The notes below the pieces were generated by a model. It was not told the DNA's origin and did no database searches. It was given only the letters and a program-made list of their open reading frames with translations. From contig DAOWEW010000052.1 in assembly GCA_030638305.1 (NCBI GenBank), positions 1-14,370 on the forward strand: a stretch of 14,370 bases of DNA, written 5' to 3'. Shown piece by piece: positions 1-8,325 of this stretch. Made by a program: the position numbers and the translations under genes. Origin of the DNA: Desulfobacteraceae bacterium (GTDB lineage Bacteria > Desulfobacterota > Desulfobacteria > Desulfobacterales > ETH-SRB1). Positions within the stretch are counted from its first letter, which is position 1. The number at the start of each line of letters is the position of its first letter.

Positions 1-1423
<1,423 letters not shown>

Positions 1424-1443
1424 TTTATTATTAAGAAGTTAGG

Positions 1444-1490
1444 ACACAGATTTTCGCAGATAAACGCAGATAGAAAATTAAAATCTGTGT
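1444..1490. repeat. Inverted repeat enclosing two cgcagata units
   Basis: Perfect 11-bp arms (acacagatttt at 1444-1454, aaaatctgtgt at 1480-1490) flank a 25-nt loop. The loop contains cgcagata twice (1455-1462 and 1465-1472). It occupies most of the 80-bp gap between the export-protein gene and the beta-barrel gene. The composition resembles dispersed intergenic repeats built of (A)CGCAGAT(A) and ACACAGAT units that I know from other bacterial genomes, but I cannot search for other copies here. In RNA it could form a hairpin between two genes of the operon. It lacks the GC-rich stem of a strong terminator. Confidence 0.7.
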
Positions 1491-1503
1491 TCAATATTGT
1501 TTT

Positions 1504-2094
1504 TTATGGAACTATAATAGTATCGTCTGCTTGTATTAGTATGTTTTGACTAAAATCTTTCCCTTTTACGATATTTTTATAATTTACTCTTATAATTTTG
1601 TTTTTACCATATTTATGACGAAGGAGAATGATTTCTTTTTTTGATGCCCATTCGGTAAATCCGCCGGCAAGGGCAAATGCCTGTAGAACAGTAAGGTTTT
1701 TTATCAGATGGTATTCCCCGGTCCGGGCTATTTCTCCAAGAATGTAGAATTTCTGGCTTGTTGGCGTCTTCACTATGACAGTGACAGTGGCATTCTCGAC
1801 AAAGTCTCCAAGCCTCTTATTAATATCCTCCTTCAACTGCATGGGGGTTTTACCGGCAGCCAATACATCGTTAAGAAGTGGGAGCGAGATCATTCCATCC
1901 ATTCTGACAAAAGTTCCTGTAGACAGGTCAGGCTCTTTCCAGACATGTATTTCCAGAACATCTCCTTTACCAATTTTATAAGTGCCTTCTGTAATTGCCA
2001 ATTCTTCCTGTGCATGAATCGGTTCGACTTCTGGAAATGAAGCAGCCAATAAGAGGCTGAAAAAAAATACGAGATGATAAGTTTTGTTTAACAT
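1504..2094 (-). CDS. Polysaccharide export protein (Wza/KpsD-like, XrtA-type)
   Basis: The chosen start at 2094 gives 196 residues beginning MLNKTYHLVFFFSLLLAAS, a Sec signal peptide with a likely cut after IHA (about residue 29). The mature part begins with the Poly_export domain (YKIGKGDVLEIHVWKEPDLS, then GMISLPLLNDVLAAGKTPMQL). It continues with a SLBB-type region (FYILGEIARTGEYHLIKNLT, VLQAFALAGGFTEWASKKEI) and ends in QADDTIIVP. Such proteins form the periplasmic/outer-membrane exit channel for exopolysaccharide. Unlike E. coli Wza it lacks a lipobox cysteine and the C-terminal alpha-helix. The short form is usual for exosortase-linked export proteins (TIGR03027-like). The frame is open to an ATG at 2217, but the 41 extra residues would bury the signal peptide, so 2094 is preferred. 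A weak GCGGGA site lies upstream of 2094. Confidence 0.88.
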   Translation of the reverse strand: MLNKTYHLVFFFSLLLAASFPEVEPIHAQEELAITEGTYKIGKGDVLEIHVWKEPDLSTGTFVRMDGMISLPLLNDVLAAGKTPMQLKEDINKRLGDFVENATVTVIVKTPTSQKFYILGEIARTGEYHLIKNLTVLQAFALAGGFTEWASKKEIILLRHKYGKNKIIRVNYKNIVKGKDFSQNILIQADDTIIVP

Positions 2095-2207
2095 TGAATT
2101 TATTCCCGCTATGTTGAAGGTCCACTCTAATCCATGTGCAGATATAGCTCCGCCCCTTGACTTACATGGAAAAAGTATTAATAAGTTCCTGTAATTATTA
2201 TTAAATA

Positions 2208-2236
2208 AAAAATACAAGTATGTGCTTTGTATTTTT
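2208..2236. other. AT-rich hairpin between kinase and export-protein genes
   Basis: A perfect 10-bp inverted repeat (aaaaatacaa at 2208-2217, ttgtattttt at 2227-2236) has a 9-nt loop. It lies about 95 bp past the kinase stop, in the 235-bp gap before the export-protein start. Transcribed leftward, the stem is followed by a T-rich run, so it could act as a weak terminator or pause site. It has only one GC pair, so efficient termination is doubtful, and I saw no clear promoter for the downstream gene. Confidence 0.35.
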
Positions 2237-2301
2237 ACCTTTGAGTTATCATCTTGTCAAGTATCATATTTTGAGGGGACTGATCATCCATTTTCTCATT
2301 C

Positions 2302-2331
2302 CTATCAACTATGAGCTATCAGCTACCACCT
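2302..2331 (-). repeat. AGGTGGTAGSTGATAGCT-type intergenic repeat, copy 1
   Basis: On the minus strand, positions 2331 to 2314 read AGGTGGTAGCTGATAGCT, continuing as CATAGTTGATAG. The first 18 bases match 9693-9710 on the plus strand at 17 of 18 positions. The repeat begins inside the stop codon of the kinase gene (TAG, 2332-2330). It looks like a dispersed low-complexity repeat made of (A)GGTGATAG/AGCTGATAG-like units; other genomic copies are expected but not checked. Confidence 0.6.
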
Positions 2332-3115
2332 AATTTGCTACCACCTTCTCATCTTTGCCGTATCCGTATCCATAGCGGATATATTTACGCATTGGCTTTT
2401 CGTAACCGTTGAAGACGATACCGAGGAGTTTTTCCTTTCCGATTTGTTCGAGTGCGGATTTGGCTAATTTTCGAGGTGTTTTTCCATACTGTACAACCAT
2501 TAAGACCCCGTCGACCTGATTGACCAGGACAGATGTCTCCGGGGTCAATTCCAGTGGACTGGTATCTAAAATTACAAATCGATCAGGATAACGATTTCGG
2601 ACCTCGGATATCAGATATTGCATTTTTTCCGAGGATAACAATTCTGAAGGATTGTCGATGCTGTTGCCACCAGGAAGTACCGTGAGTTTTGAGACACCTG
2701 TTTTGCATAATAGCTCTGCTATGTCTGATCTGTCTGTAAGATAAGAAGAAAGACCCTTGCGTTTTTTGTCGATTCCAAAAACTGTGCAAAGGCCGGAATC
2801 ACGCAAGTCACAATCAAGAAGAAGCACATGTTCATTCATTCCAAGAGCAATACATGCTGCCAGATTAGCGGCTACAAAAGTCTTGCCATCGCCCCTGAGC
2901 GCGCTCGTAATCATTATTGTACGGGGAGGCTCTCCATGAGCAGGATGAATAATCTTTGAGCGTAAAAAACGAAAATATTCTGCGGCAGGAGAATCAGGAT
3001 GTTTTACTACAAAAAGATCTGTGGTTGGATTCACAGACGACTTCAATACATCCGAAGGCATTTCCCGGTCTTTTTGGTCTTTCGATTTCTCTAATGCCTG
3101 ATAAAATTTTCCCAT
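2330..3115 (-). CDS. BY-type tyrosine kinase, XrtA/PEP-CTERM exopolysaccharide system
   Basis: The 261-residue cytoplasmic P-loop kinase has the bacterial tyrosine kinase layout. Walker A is SALRGDGKT (71-79), Walker A' is VLLLDCDLR (97-105) and Walker B is VILDTSP (181-187, DTSP in place of the common DTPP). A C-terminal tyrosine cluster lies in YIRYGYGYG (Tyr245, 248, 250 and 252). The N-terminal SPAAEYFRFLRSKI (42-55) is the oligomerisation segment typical of CpsD/Wzc kinases. In the known family, cycles of autophosphorylation at the tyrosine cluster control polymer length and export together with the co-polymerase. Here kinase and co-polymerase are separate genes, one base apart. The start has an AAGGA site about 10 nt upstream inside the preceding gene. 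The kinase probably works on the partner encoded just upstream. Confidence 0.92.
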   Translation of the reverse strand: MGKFYQALEKSKDQKDREMPSDVLKSSVNPTTDLFVVKHPDSPAAEYFRFLRSKIIHPAHGEPPRTIMITSALRGDGKTFVAANLAACIALGMNEHVLLLDCDLRDSGLCTVFGIDKKRKGLSSYLTDRSDIAELLCKTGVSKLTVLPGGNSIDNPSELLSSEKMQYLISEVRNRYPDRFVILDTSPLELTPETSVLVNQVDGVLMVVQYGKTPRKLAKSALEQIGKEKLLGIVFNGYEKPMRKYIRYGYGYGKDEKVVAN

Positions 3116-3116
3116 G

Positions 3117-4625
3117 TTATATATTTCCTTTTACAGATGGTATGCTCACTAATATCCTGGTTTCAAGAAAGCTTTCAAGGTCATCCGTGCTGTAAAAACT
3201 GCCGTCTATTATCTCTCTCAGGTAAGCAAGACCGCAGCCGATACCCAAGCCTGCCATCAAGGCAATCAGCATAATTTTTTTGACATCCGGTTTCACAGGT
3301 TTATCAGAAGCTATTGCAGGATCAATAACTTTGAACTGTTCTCCTTTTTGCCGGCGTTCAAGCTGTTCAGATAATTGCGCATTGATCTTTTTGTCCAGGA
3401 GTGATCCATATCTTTTTTGTATGGTTGCATAGTCCCGCGTTAATTTGATTAATTTCAGCTCTATTTCAGGAGTACGTTCGATCCGTTCTCTATATAAGGA
3501 AATTTGTTTTTTTATTTTTTCCGTTTCGGCTTTATAGGCACCTATGTTCTTGTTGATCCGTTCCAGCTCTATTTTTAGTTCTTCACGCTGCCTGGCAATG
3601 TCATCAAGACCTTCCGACAACGGAAGATGTGTTTCATCAGTTGCATTGCCGGAAGATTTGTCATCATCGTTCCGATCCTGTTTCGTCTGCATTTCTGTTT
3701 CCAATGCTGCTATCTCACGTTTGAGCGTGATGACATCCGGATGCTTTTCAGTATACCTTGACCGCAGTTTTTCTAATTGTTGTTTGAAGGAGTCGAGCCG
3801 ATCAAAGACTGTTACCGGTTGTAAAGAGTTGCCGATTTTATTAGTATTTTTACTATTTGACTTTAGAGCTTCAAAGAATTCCATTTGTCGTTGCAAGAAT
3901 ATGCTTTTTTCCTGTTCGTTGCGCACATTCAGTTCAATATTGCTGAATTGATCTTTTAGCTGTCCGAGAAGATCAATATTTGCTTGAAGTTGATCAGGAA
4001 GCATTCCCATATACTTCTTCTTGAATTCTTCAACGGCCTTTTCTTGATTTTCGAGATCTTCCTTTATCTTTGTTACTTCGTTTTGTAAAAAGTCGGTGGT
4101 CCCCATGGCCATTGCTTCGCGTACTTTCAGATTTTCTTCAATAAACTGGGAAGCAATGGCATTGGTAACATTTGCTGCGATCCCGGGATCGCGCCATTCA
4201 AAAGATATCTCGAATGCTTGCACGGAAGATCTTTTATCACGCTGTCGCATATCAACTTTGATTTTGCGGCGAAGGGACTCAATCAGCATTGATACGGATT
4301 TTTTTTCGGTCTCGGTCTCATTTTCTTTTTTGATCAGATTAAATTCTTTGATGATCTTTTCCAGATTGGTTCGACTGTATATTTGTTGAGAGATTGTATG
4401 CAGCCTGCTCTGAACACTTTCTGTCACTGTAGAATTAACATAAGAATCGGGTATTTTTTGTGACTGCACAAGAATCAGGGTGTTTGCCCTGAAGGTCTTT
4501 GGAATGACCTTGATGCACACAAGACCGATTATAAGAGAAAGAACAAAAGAGACAATAATCCACCATTTTCTTCTTAAGGCCAGATCTAAATAATATTTTA
4601 CGTTGAGATTTGCGGTTTGAGTCAT
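3117..4625 (-). CDS. Polysaccharide co-polymerase / chain length determinant (Wzz family, XrtA-type)
   Basis: The 502-residue inner-membrane protein has the Wzz topology. There is a short cytoplasmic N-terminus and a first membrane helix at about 21-41 (WWIIVSFVLSLIIGLVCIKV). A long periplasmic region rich in E, K, Q and R follows, with coiled-coil character at about 185-420. The second membrane helix (451-469) is preceded by the proline-containing KPVKPD usual in this family. After it comes a cytoplasmic tail LREIIDGSFYSTDDLE ending in the SIP motif. The length matches the exosortase-associated chain-length proteins (TIGR03007-like), which are longer than O-antigen Wzz. The start overlaps the preceding activator stop as ATGA (4625-4622), showing tight coupling. 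AAGGA lies about 10 nt upstream. The tail is expected to activate the BY kinase encoded next. Confidence 0.92.
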   Translation of the reverse strand: MTQTANLNVKYYLDLALRRKWWIIVSFVLSLIIGLVCIKVIPKTFRANTLILVQSQKIPDSYVNSTVTESVQSRLHTISQQIYSRTNLEKIIKEFNLIKKENETETEKKSVSMLIESLRRKIKVDMRQRDKRSSVQAFEISFEWRDPGIAANVTNAIASQFIEENLKVREAMAMGTTDFLQNEVTKIKEDLENQEKAVEEFKKKYMGMLPDQLQANIDLLGQLKDQFSNIELNVRNEQEKSIFLQRQMEFFEALKSNSKNTNKIGNSLQPVTVFDRLDSFKQQLEKLRSRYTEKHPDVITLKREIAALETEMQTKQDRNDDDKSSGNATDETHLPLSEGLDDIARQREELKIELERINKNIGAYKAETEKIKKQISLYRERIERTPEIELKLIKLTRDYATIQKRYGSLLDKKINAQLSEQLERRQKGEQFKVIDPAIASDKPVKPDVKKIMLIALMAGLGIGCGLAYLREIIDGSFYSTDDLESFLETRILVSIPSVKGNI

Positions 4626-5971
4626 AATGGAAATTCCTTAATCTTATTCAGAAGGCTTTTGTAGCTGACCTTTAGTAACCTAGCCGCTATTTTTTTGTTT
4701 TTTCCTGAAACATTCAGCGCTTTTGTTATTGCATCTTCTTCAGCCTGCCTCGCTATTTTACGGGTTATTTCCTTTAGGGAGAGTCTGCCTATATTGTCAT
4801 ATAATTCCTGTTTTATTTTATCCTCCAGGTATTCCCTGACTCTTTTTTTTTTCAGTTCATTTAGTGCAAAATCTTCATTTTCGAGCGCTATAATACTTTT
4901 TATGGTATTTTCCAATTCCCTGACATTTCCGGGCCAGTCATAATCTATAAACATATTGCACAATCTTTTCGATAGGTTGACAGGCTTTTTATTATAAAAA
5001 AGACAGTATTTTTCGATAAAGAATTCCATCAGCAAGCTGATATCCTTTTTTCGTTTTCTCAACGGCGGGATGACTATGTTAATAACATTGAGTCTATAAT
5101 AAAGATCCTGGCGCAAGCATTCCTGTTCGATTAATTTCAGTGGATTCGCATTGGTAGCGGCTATTATTCTGACATTGACTTTAGAATTTTCAGTGCCGCC
5201 AATCGGAAATAATTCCCCATCCTGAAGTACTTGCAGAAATTTTGCCTGTATAAACCGTGGCATTTCGGAGATTTCATCCAAAAACATGGTACCTGAGTCG
5301 GCTATGTTAAAACTGCCTGCTTTGTCCTTCAGTGCGCCGGTAAATGCCCCTTTTTTATATCCAAAAAAGTTACTTTCAAAGAGCGAAGATTGGATGTTTG
5401 CGCAGTTTATTTCTAAAAAAGGATTATTTTTTCTATTGGAATTATTGTGAATAGCCTTAGCTACAAGTCCTTTCCCTGTACCGGTCTCACCCAGAATTAA
5501 AACAGAAAGATCAGTATTGCTGATACCGGCAATAATTTTTCTGATTTCATATATTTTTTTTGTATTACCCATAATGAATGGTTCATTATGGACGTTACGA
5601 GGGAGCTTCTCATTATTTTTGATGAATTGTTTTTTGATAGCCTTTTTTAAAATGTATGGATGGAGCGGCTTTCCCAAGTATATCAAATTATTGTTTTTCC
5701 TTATAGCATGGATATCCTCTTGAGAAATCACAATAAGAGAAAAAGAAGTATATGTTATTGCTTTAAGGAGGATGGGAGATACTATATGCCCTGTTTCAAA
5801 TATGGCTAATTTGGGATTCAAACAGGTAAACAAGTCCCATGTTAGAGCGTGATCTGTCACCACAGCATGTTGAATGCCGAATTGGTTTACCAGGCTCTTT
5901 AAATATTCCCCGTAACTATAATTCGTTGCGTTGATAAGAATCGGAGAGGTATTTGCCATATTGTTGTCCAT
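4622..5971 (-). CDS. Sigma-54-dependent activator with degenerate receiver domain (PrsR-like)
   Basis: 449 residues. Residues 9-115 look like a receiver domain, but the acidic pair of strand 1 is gone (ILINATN) and the phospho-acceptor position reads PKLAIFE, with Glu59 in place of Asp. The switch hydroxyl (Ser83 in LIVIS) and the conserved Lys101 (LGKP) remain. The AAA+ domain is complete: Walker A GETGTGK (161-167), GAFTGA (208-213) for sigma-54 contact, Walker B MFLDE (229-233), and arginines 287 and 293 in LRQDLYYR. A Fis-type helix-turn-helix closes the protein (about 415-446). It should bind DNA and remodel sigma-54 RNA polymerase. The layout is that of PEP-CTERM-associated response regulators, and it is the first gene after a consensus -24/-12 promoter, so it may autoregulate its operon. 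Met5 (5959) is an alternative start; neither has a clear ribosome site. Confidence 0.9.
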   Translation of the reverse strand: MDNNMANTSPILINATNYSYGEYLKSLVNQFGIQHAVVTDHALTWDLFTCLNPKLAIFETGHIVSPILLKAITYTSFSLIVISQEDIHAIRKNNNLIYLGKPLHPYILKKAIKKQFIKNNEKLPRNVHNEPFIMGNTKKIYEIRKIIAGISNTDLSVLILGETGTGKGLVAKAIHNNSNRKNNPFLEINCANIQSSLFESNFFGYKKGAFTGALKDKAGSFNIADSGTMFLDEISEMPRFIQAKFLQVLQDGELFPIGGTENSKVNVRIIAATNANPLKLIEQECLRQDLYYRLNVINIVIPPLRKRKKDISLLMEFFIEKYCLFYNKKPVNLSKRLCNMFIDYDWPGNVRELENTIKSIIALENEDFALNELKKKRVREYLEDKIKQELYDNIGRLSLKEITRKIARQAEEDAITKALNVSGKNKKIAARLLKVSYKSLLNKIKEFPL

Positions 5972-6021
5972 GTTTTTTAAGAATTGCTATCGTTAATTCT
6001 ATATTTTGATATATTGAGAAA

Positions 6022-6036
6022 GCAAGAGTTGTGCCA
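6022..6036 (-). promoter_or_regulatory. Sigma-54 (-24/-12) promoter of the exopolysaccharide export operon
   Basis: The minus strand reads TGGCAC-AACTC-TTGC, followed by TT. This is an exact match to the core sigma-54 consensus TGGCACN5TTGC, with GG and GC separated by the required 10 bp. It points at the activator/co-polymerase/kinase operon; the transcript should begin near 6010, about 40 nt before the ATG at 5971. Two sigma-54 activators are encoded on either side, which supports it. The best evidence is the exact match at the right place in an intergenic spacer. Confidence 0.85.
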
Positions 6037-6182
6037 TGGATTGGATGACTGGGGTGGTATGAACAAATTTGTTTATCTGTGTCTTGTATGATTGAATGTT
6101 GGAATTGAAGGATTAGTTACTGGTTGTATGAGCTTTCACTCTTCACATTTTTCAGCATGAAAAAAATTTCTGCAAGTAACAG

Positions 6183-6229
6183 TATTTTGCACATAAAAAC
6201 GCAAGCAAGTGCACATGATATGCAAAATA
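6183..6229. promoter_or_regulatory. Candidate enhancer site for a sigma-54 activator
   Basis: Perfect 9-bp arms, tattttgca (6183-6191) and tgcaaaata (6221-6229), enclose 29 bp that include the palindrome gtgcac (6209-6214) and a second gcacat (6189-6194 and 6211-6216). The centre lies about 195 bp upstream of the predicted transcript start, within the normal range of upstream activating sequences for NtrC-type proteins. Function is inferred from symmetry and position only. Which of the two activators would bind cannot be told. Confidence 0.4.
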
Positions 6230-6284
6230 TTTCAACCTGTGCTGTTAGATAATTCCTGAGCTCTTCGGTTTGTTTCCGTGGCTA

Positions 6285-7313
6285 TCAACTCGGTTTAATT
6301 CCCATGTCTTTTACCTTGTAAAGAAGAGTTCTATAGCTGATTTTCAGGATCTTGGCGGTTTTTTTTCTATTCCAATTGTTTTCATCAAGTACTTTCTTGA
6401 CTATCTCTTTTTCAACCTTAAAAACGGCCCTGTCCCTGATTTCTTTCAAAGAGGAAAAGTTCCCGGTGTTCGGTTCATCTATGTGAGTATCGGAAGAAGG
6501 ATTTTTTGTTTCTATTTGTAAATGTTTTTTGTTTAGTTGCTGCTCTTTATTTACTTGTACCAGGAATTCATTTTCGAATTCATCTGTATCGCTATTACCG
6601 AGTATGGCAAAGCGCTTTATATAGTTTTCGAGCTGGCGAATATTCCCAGGCCAATGATATTGATAAAAGAGGTCAATAATACGGGAAGGAATCTTGATAT
6701 CGTAGAGTTTATATTTTTCTTGCTGCTGTTTTACAAAACAATTAATCAGCAATTCCAGATCTTCTTTACGTTCTCTTAAAGGTGGAACAGTTATCTTTAT
6801 AATGTTAATGCGATAATAAAGATCTTCTCTAAAACTGCCTGAGATTATATCGGCTTTAAGATCACGATTGGTGGCTGTAATTACCCTTGCTGCTATCTCA
6901 ATATTTTTATAACCCCCTACCCTTGGAAATTCTCGATCTTGCAGTATCTGCAGCAGTTTGGCTTGAACAAACGGTGGGATTTCACCAATCTCATCAAGAA
7001 GGATAGAACCATCATCAGCAAGCTCAAACTTACCTAATTTTTGTTGATCAGCTCCGGTGAATGCTCCTTTCTCATAACCAAAAAGTTCGCTTTCTATTAA
7101 TTCCGTTGGCAAGGCAGTGCAATTTACTTTAATAAAAGGCTTTGATTTTCTATGAGAATAATAATGGAGAGATCGAGCTACTAGTTCCTTTCCCACACCA
7201 GTTTCGCCGCAAATCAGTACATTCAGATCAATATCTGCCAATTTTCTGATCAACTCTTTAATCTTTTTAATTGGTTCGCTGTTACCTAAAATTACGGGTT
7301 CCGGAAAAGACAT
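6285..7313 (-). CDS. Receiver-less sigma-54-dependent transcriptional activator
   Basis: The 342-residue protein begins directly at the AAA+ domain (PVILGNSEPIKKIKELIRK), with no sensor or receiver in front, as in PspF or HrpR/S. Walker A is GETGVGK (36-42), GAFTGA is at 83-88 and Walker B is ILLDE (104-108). Arg162 and Arg168 are the arginine-finger pair in FREDLYYR. A charged linker of low complexity (about 245-290) leads to a Fis-type helix-turn-helix (about 300-335, RKKTAKILKISYRTLLYKVK). All residues for ATPase and sigma-54 contact appear intact. The gene lies 61 bp downstream of a lone receiver gene and upstream of a sigma-54 promoter it may control. The start at 7313 has no close Shine-Dalgarno; GGAG is 13 nt upstream. 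Confidence 0.9.
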   Translation of the reverse strand: MSFPEPVILGNSEPIKKIKELIRKLADIDLNVLICGETGVGKELVARSLHYYSHRKSKPFIKVNCTALPTELIESELFGYEKGAFTGADQQKLGKFELADDGSILLDEIGEIPPFVQAKLLQILQDREFPRVGGYKNIEIAARVITATNRDLKADIISGSFREDLYYRINIIKITVPPLRERKEDLELLINCFVKQQQEKYKLYDIKIPSRIIDLFYQYHWPGNIRQLENYIKRFAILGNSDTDEFENEFLVQVNKEQQLNKKHLQIETKNPSSDTHIDEPNTGNFSSLKEIRDRAVFKVEKEIVKKVLDENNWNRKKTAKILKISYRTLLYKVKDMGIKPS

Positions 7314-7374
7314 AAAGAGAACTTAGCTCCGTTTCGTGATTGGTCAAATGGTGATAATTCAACTAACTTAATGT

Positions 7375-7740
7375 TTATTTGTTTTTTAACAAGGTTTTGA
7401 TGGCTTCAGCTAATTCTTTAAATTCAAAAGGCTTATGTAATATCTTGTCGGCATGTTCTTCTTCAGCTAACTTTTCCGGAAAATAGCCATATCCCGTAAT
7501 GCAGATAATCGGAACTTCGGGGCGCCTGATTTTTGCCATTTTGATGACTCCGATACCGCTGACATGAGGTAAAACAACATCTGTAATGATCAAATCAAAA
7601 ACTTCCTTGTTGATCATTTCTATCCCTTCGAGTCCATCTTTTGCTTTTAAAACAAGGTATCCTGATTCTTTGAGAAATTCTTCGATGATTTTGCGAATTA
7701 AATCATCATCTTCTATGAAAAGTATAGTTTTTTTAGGCAT
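7375..7740 (-). CDS. Single-domain response regulator (CheY-like receiver)
   Basis: The 121-residue protein is one complete receiver domain and nothing else. Strand 1 ends FIEDDD, giving the metal-binding acidic residues (Asp11 and Asp12). Asp54 in IITDVVLP is the phospho-acceptor, Thr82 in ICITGYG is the switch residue and Lys103 in LHKPF is the conserved lysine. It should be phosphorylated by a histidine kinase not encoded in this window. Having no output domain, it must act through a protein contact. The next gene on the same strand encodes an activator lacking a receiver, so that is an obvious candidate partner, though unproven. No good ribosome site is seen before the ATG at 7740. Confidence 0.93.
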   Translation of the reverse strand: MPKKTILFIEDDDLIRKIIEEFLKESGYLVLKAKDGLEGIEMINKEVFDLIITDVVLPHVSGIGVIKMAKIRRPEVPIICITGYGYFPEKLAEEEHADKILHKPFEFKELAEAIKTLLKNK

Positions 7741-8198
7741 TTTAAAGACCCATGACTATTTGGTGCACCTTCGGCGCGGAGATGATAGCTGATTTATATT
7801 TTATATATTTAATCATAGTAGAAATGAAGAAATCAAGTAAAATGATAACCAAATGTGAAATAGTTTTCCACTATAGTGCAAAAGTTATCTCTTTTTGTGT
7901 GCAATGCATTTCACTTTTATTTAGCATCAAGCCGGAAAATTCGTTCCGATTTTGTTTAAGCACAAAAAAATTCGTATCTGTATTATTCCTTGAGATATAA
8001 ATTATTGCGAAATCATTTTTTATTTTTACTTATGGATAACTATATGATATCAATTCCTTTGTTGAGATGTTTTCTTTTTATATACTATCGGCAGTTTTTT
8101 TGTTTTCTAAAATTTATCAGCGTTTTTAAAAACTTTATTCATAGTAAAATTCTATCATTCTCATAAAATATGGTATTAAAATTGCTTGCATTAAATAT

Positions 8199-8238
8199 AA
8201 CAATTACATAAATAGTGCAACAATTACATAAATAGTGC
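8199..8238. repeat. Perfect 20-bp tandem duplication
   Basis: The unit aacaattacataaatagtgc occurs twice head to tail (8199-8218 and 8219-8238) without mismatch. Its last bases, tagtgc, are also the outer tip of the inverted-repeat element that starts at 8232, so the duplication includes the end of that element. Two units are too few for a CRISPR, and no spacers separate them. Confidence 0.85.
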
Positions 8239-8325
8239 CCGAACGAAAACCGGAAATTATTTCGTCCACGTTCCTAAGCCTGACGCAGAAATTGGAAAAA
8301 TTAGCAGTTTTCGTTCAGGCACTAT
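8232..8325. mobile_element. MITE-like palindromic element with terminal inverted repeats
   Basis: The left arm tagtgcccgaacgaaaac (8233-8250) and the right arm gttttcgttcaggcacta (8307-8324) are inverted copies with one mismatch. The pairing extends one base further out (8232/8325). The whole element is about 94 bp, far too short to encode a transposase. Both ends can be read as TA-GTGCC...GGCAC-TA, which would fit the TA target duplication of IS630/mariner-like elements. TA is self-complementary, however, so it could just belong to the arms. An internal gcctgacg near 8278 also pairs partly with the right arm. No parent transposase is present, and dispersed copies elsewhere in the genome are predicted. 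Confidence 0.55.

Larger units (their letters stand above)
5972..6284. other. Regulatory spacer between the two sigma-54 activator genes
   Basis: This is a 313-bp gene-free stretch on the leftward operon path. It holds a consensus sigma-54 promoter near its left end (6022-6036) and an inverted repeat further upstream (6183-6229). The estimated transcript start near 6010 leaves a leader of about 40 nt. I see no convincing intrinsic terminator after the 342-residue activator gene, and no open frame with coding character. Confidence 0.6.

Noticed and set aside
2095..2217. N-terminal extension of the export protein to an ATG at 2217
   Set aside because: It would place 41 mostly polar residues in front of a good signal peptide, and the start codon falls at the edge of an AT-rich hairpin; the ATG at 2094 fits the family.
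3544..3951. 135-codon open frame antisense to the co-polymerase gene
   Set aside because: It is serine/cysteine-rich and without family features; it reflects the codon bias of the strongly supported gene on the other strand.
7759..7776. GG-N10-GC pattern resembling a second sigma-54 promoter (plus strand)
   Set aside because: The surrounding bases match the consensus poorly (TGGTGC/CGGC) and it lies more than 700 bp from the next plus-strand gene.
8199..8238. Possible CRISPR or toxin-operator array
   Set aside because: Only two directly abutting units with no spacers and no cas or toxin genes nearby.
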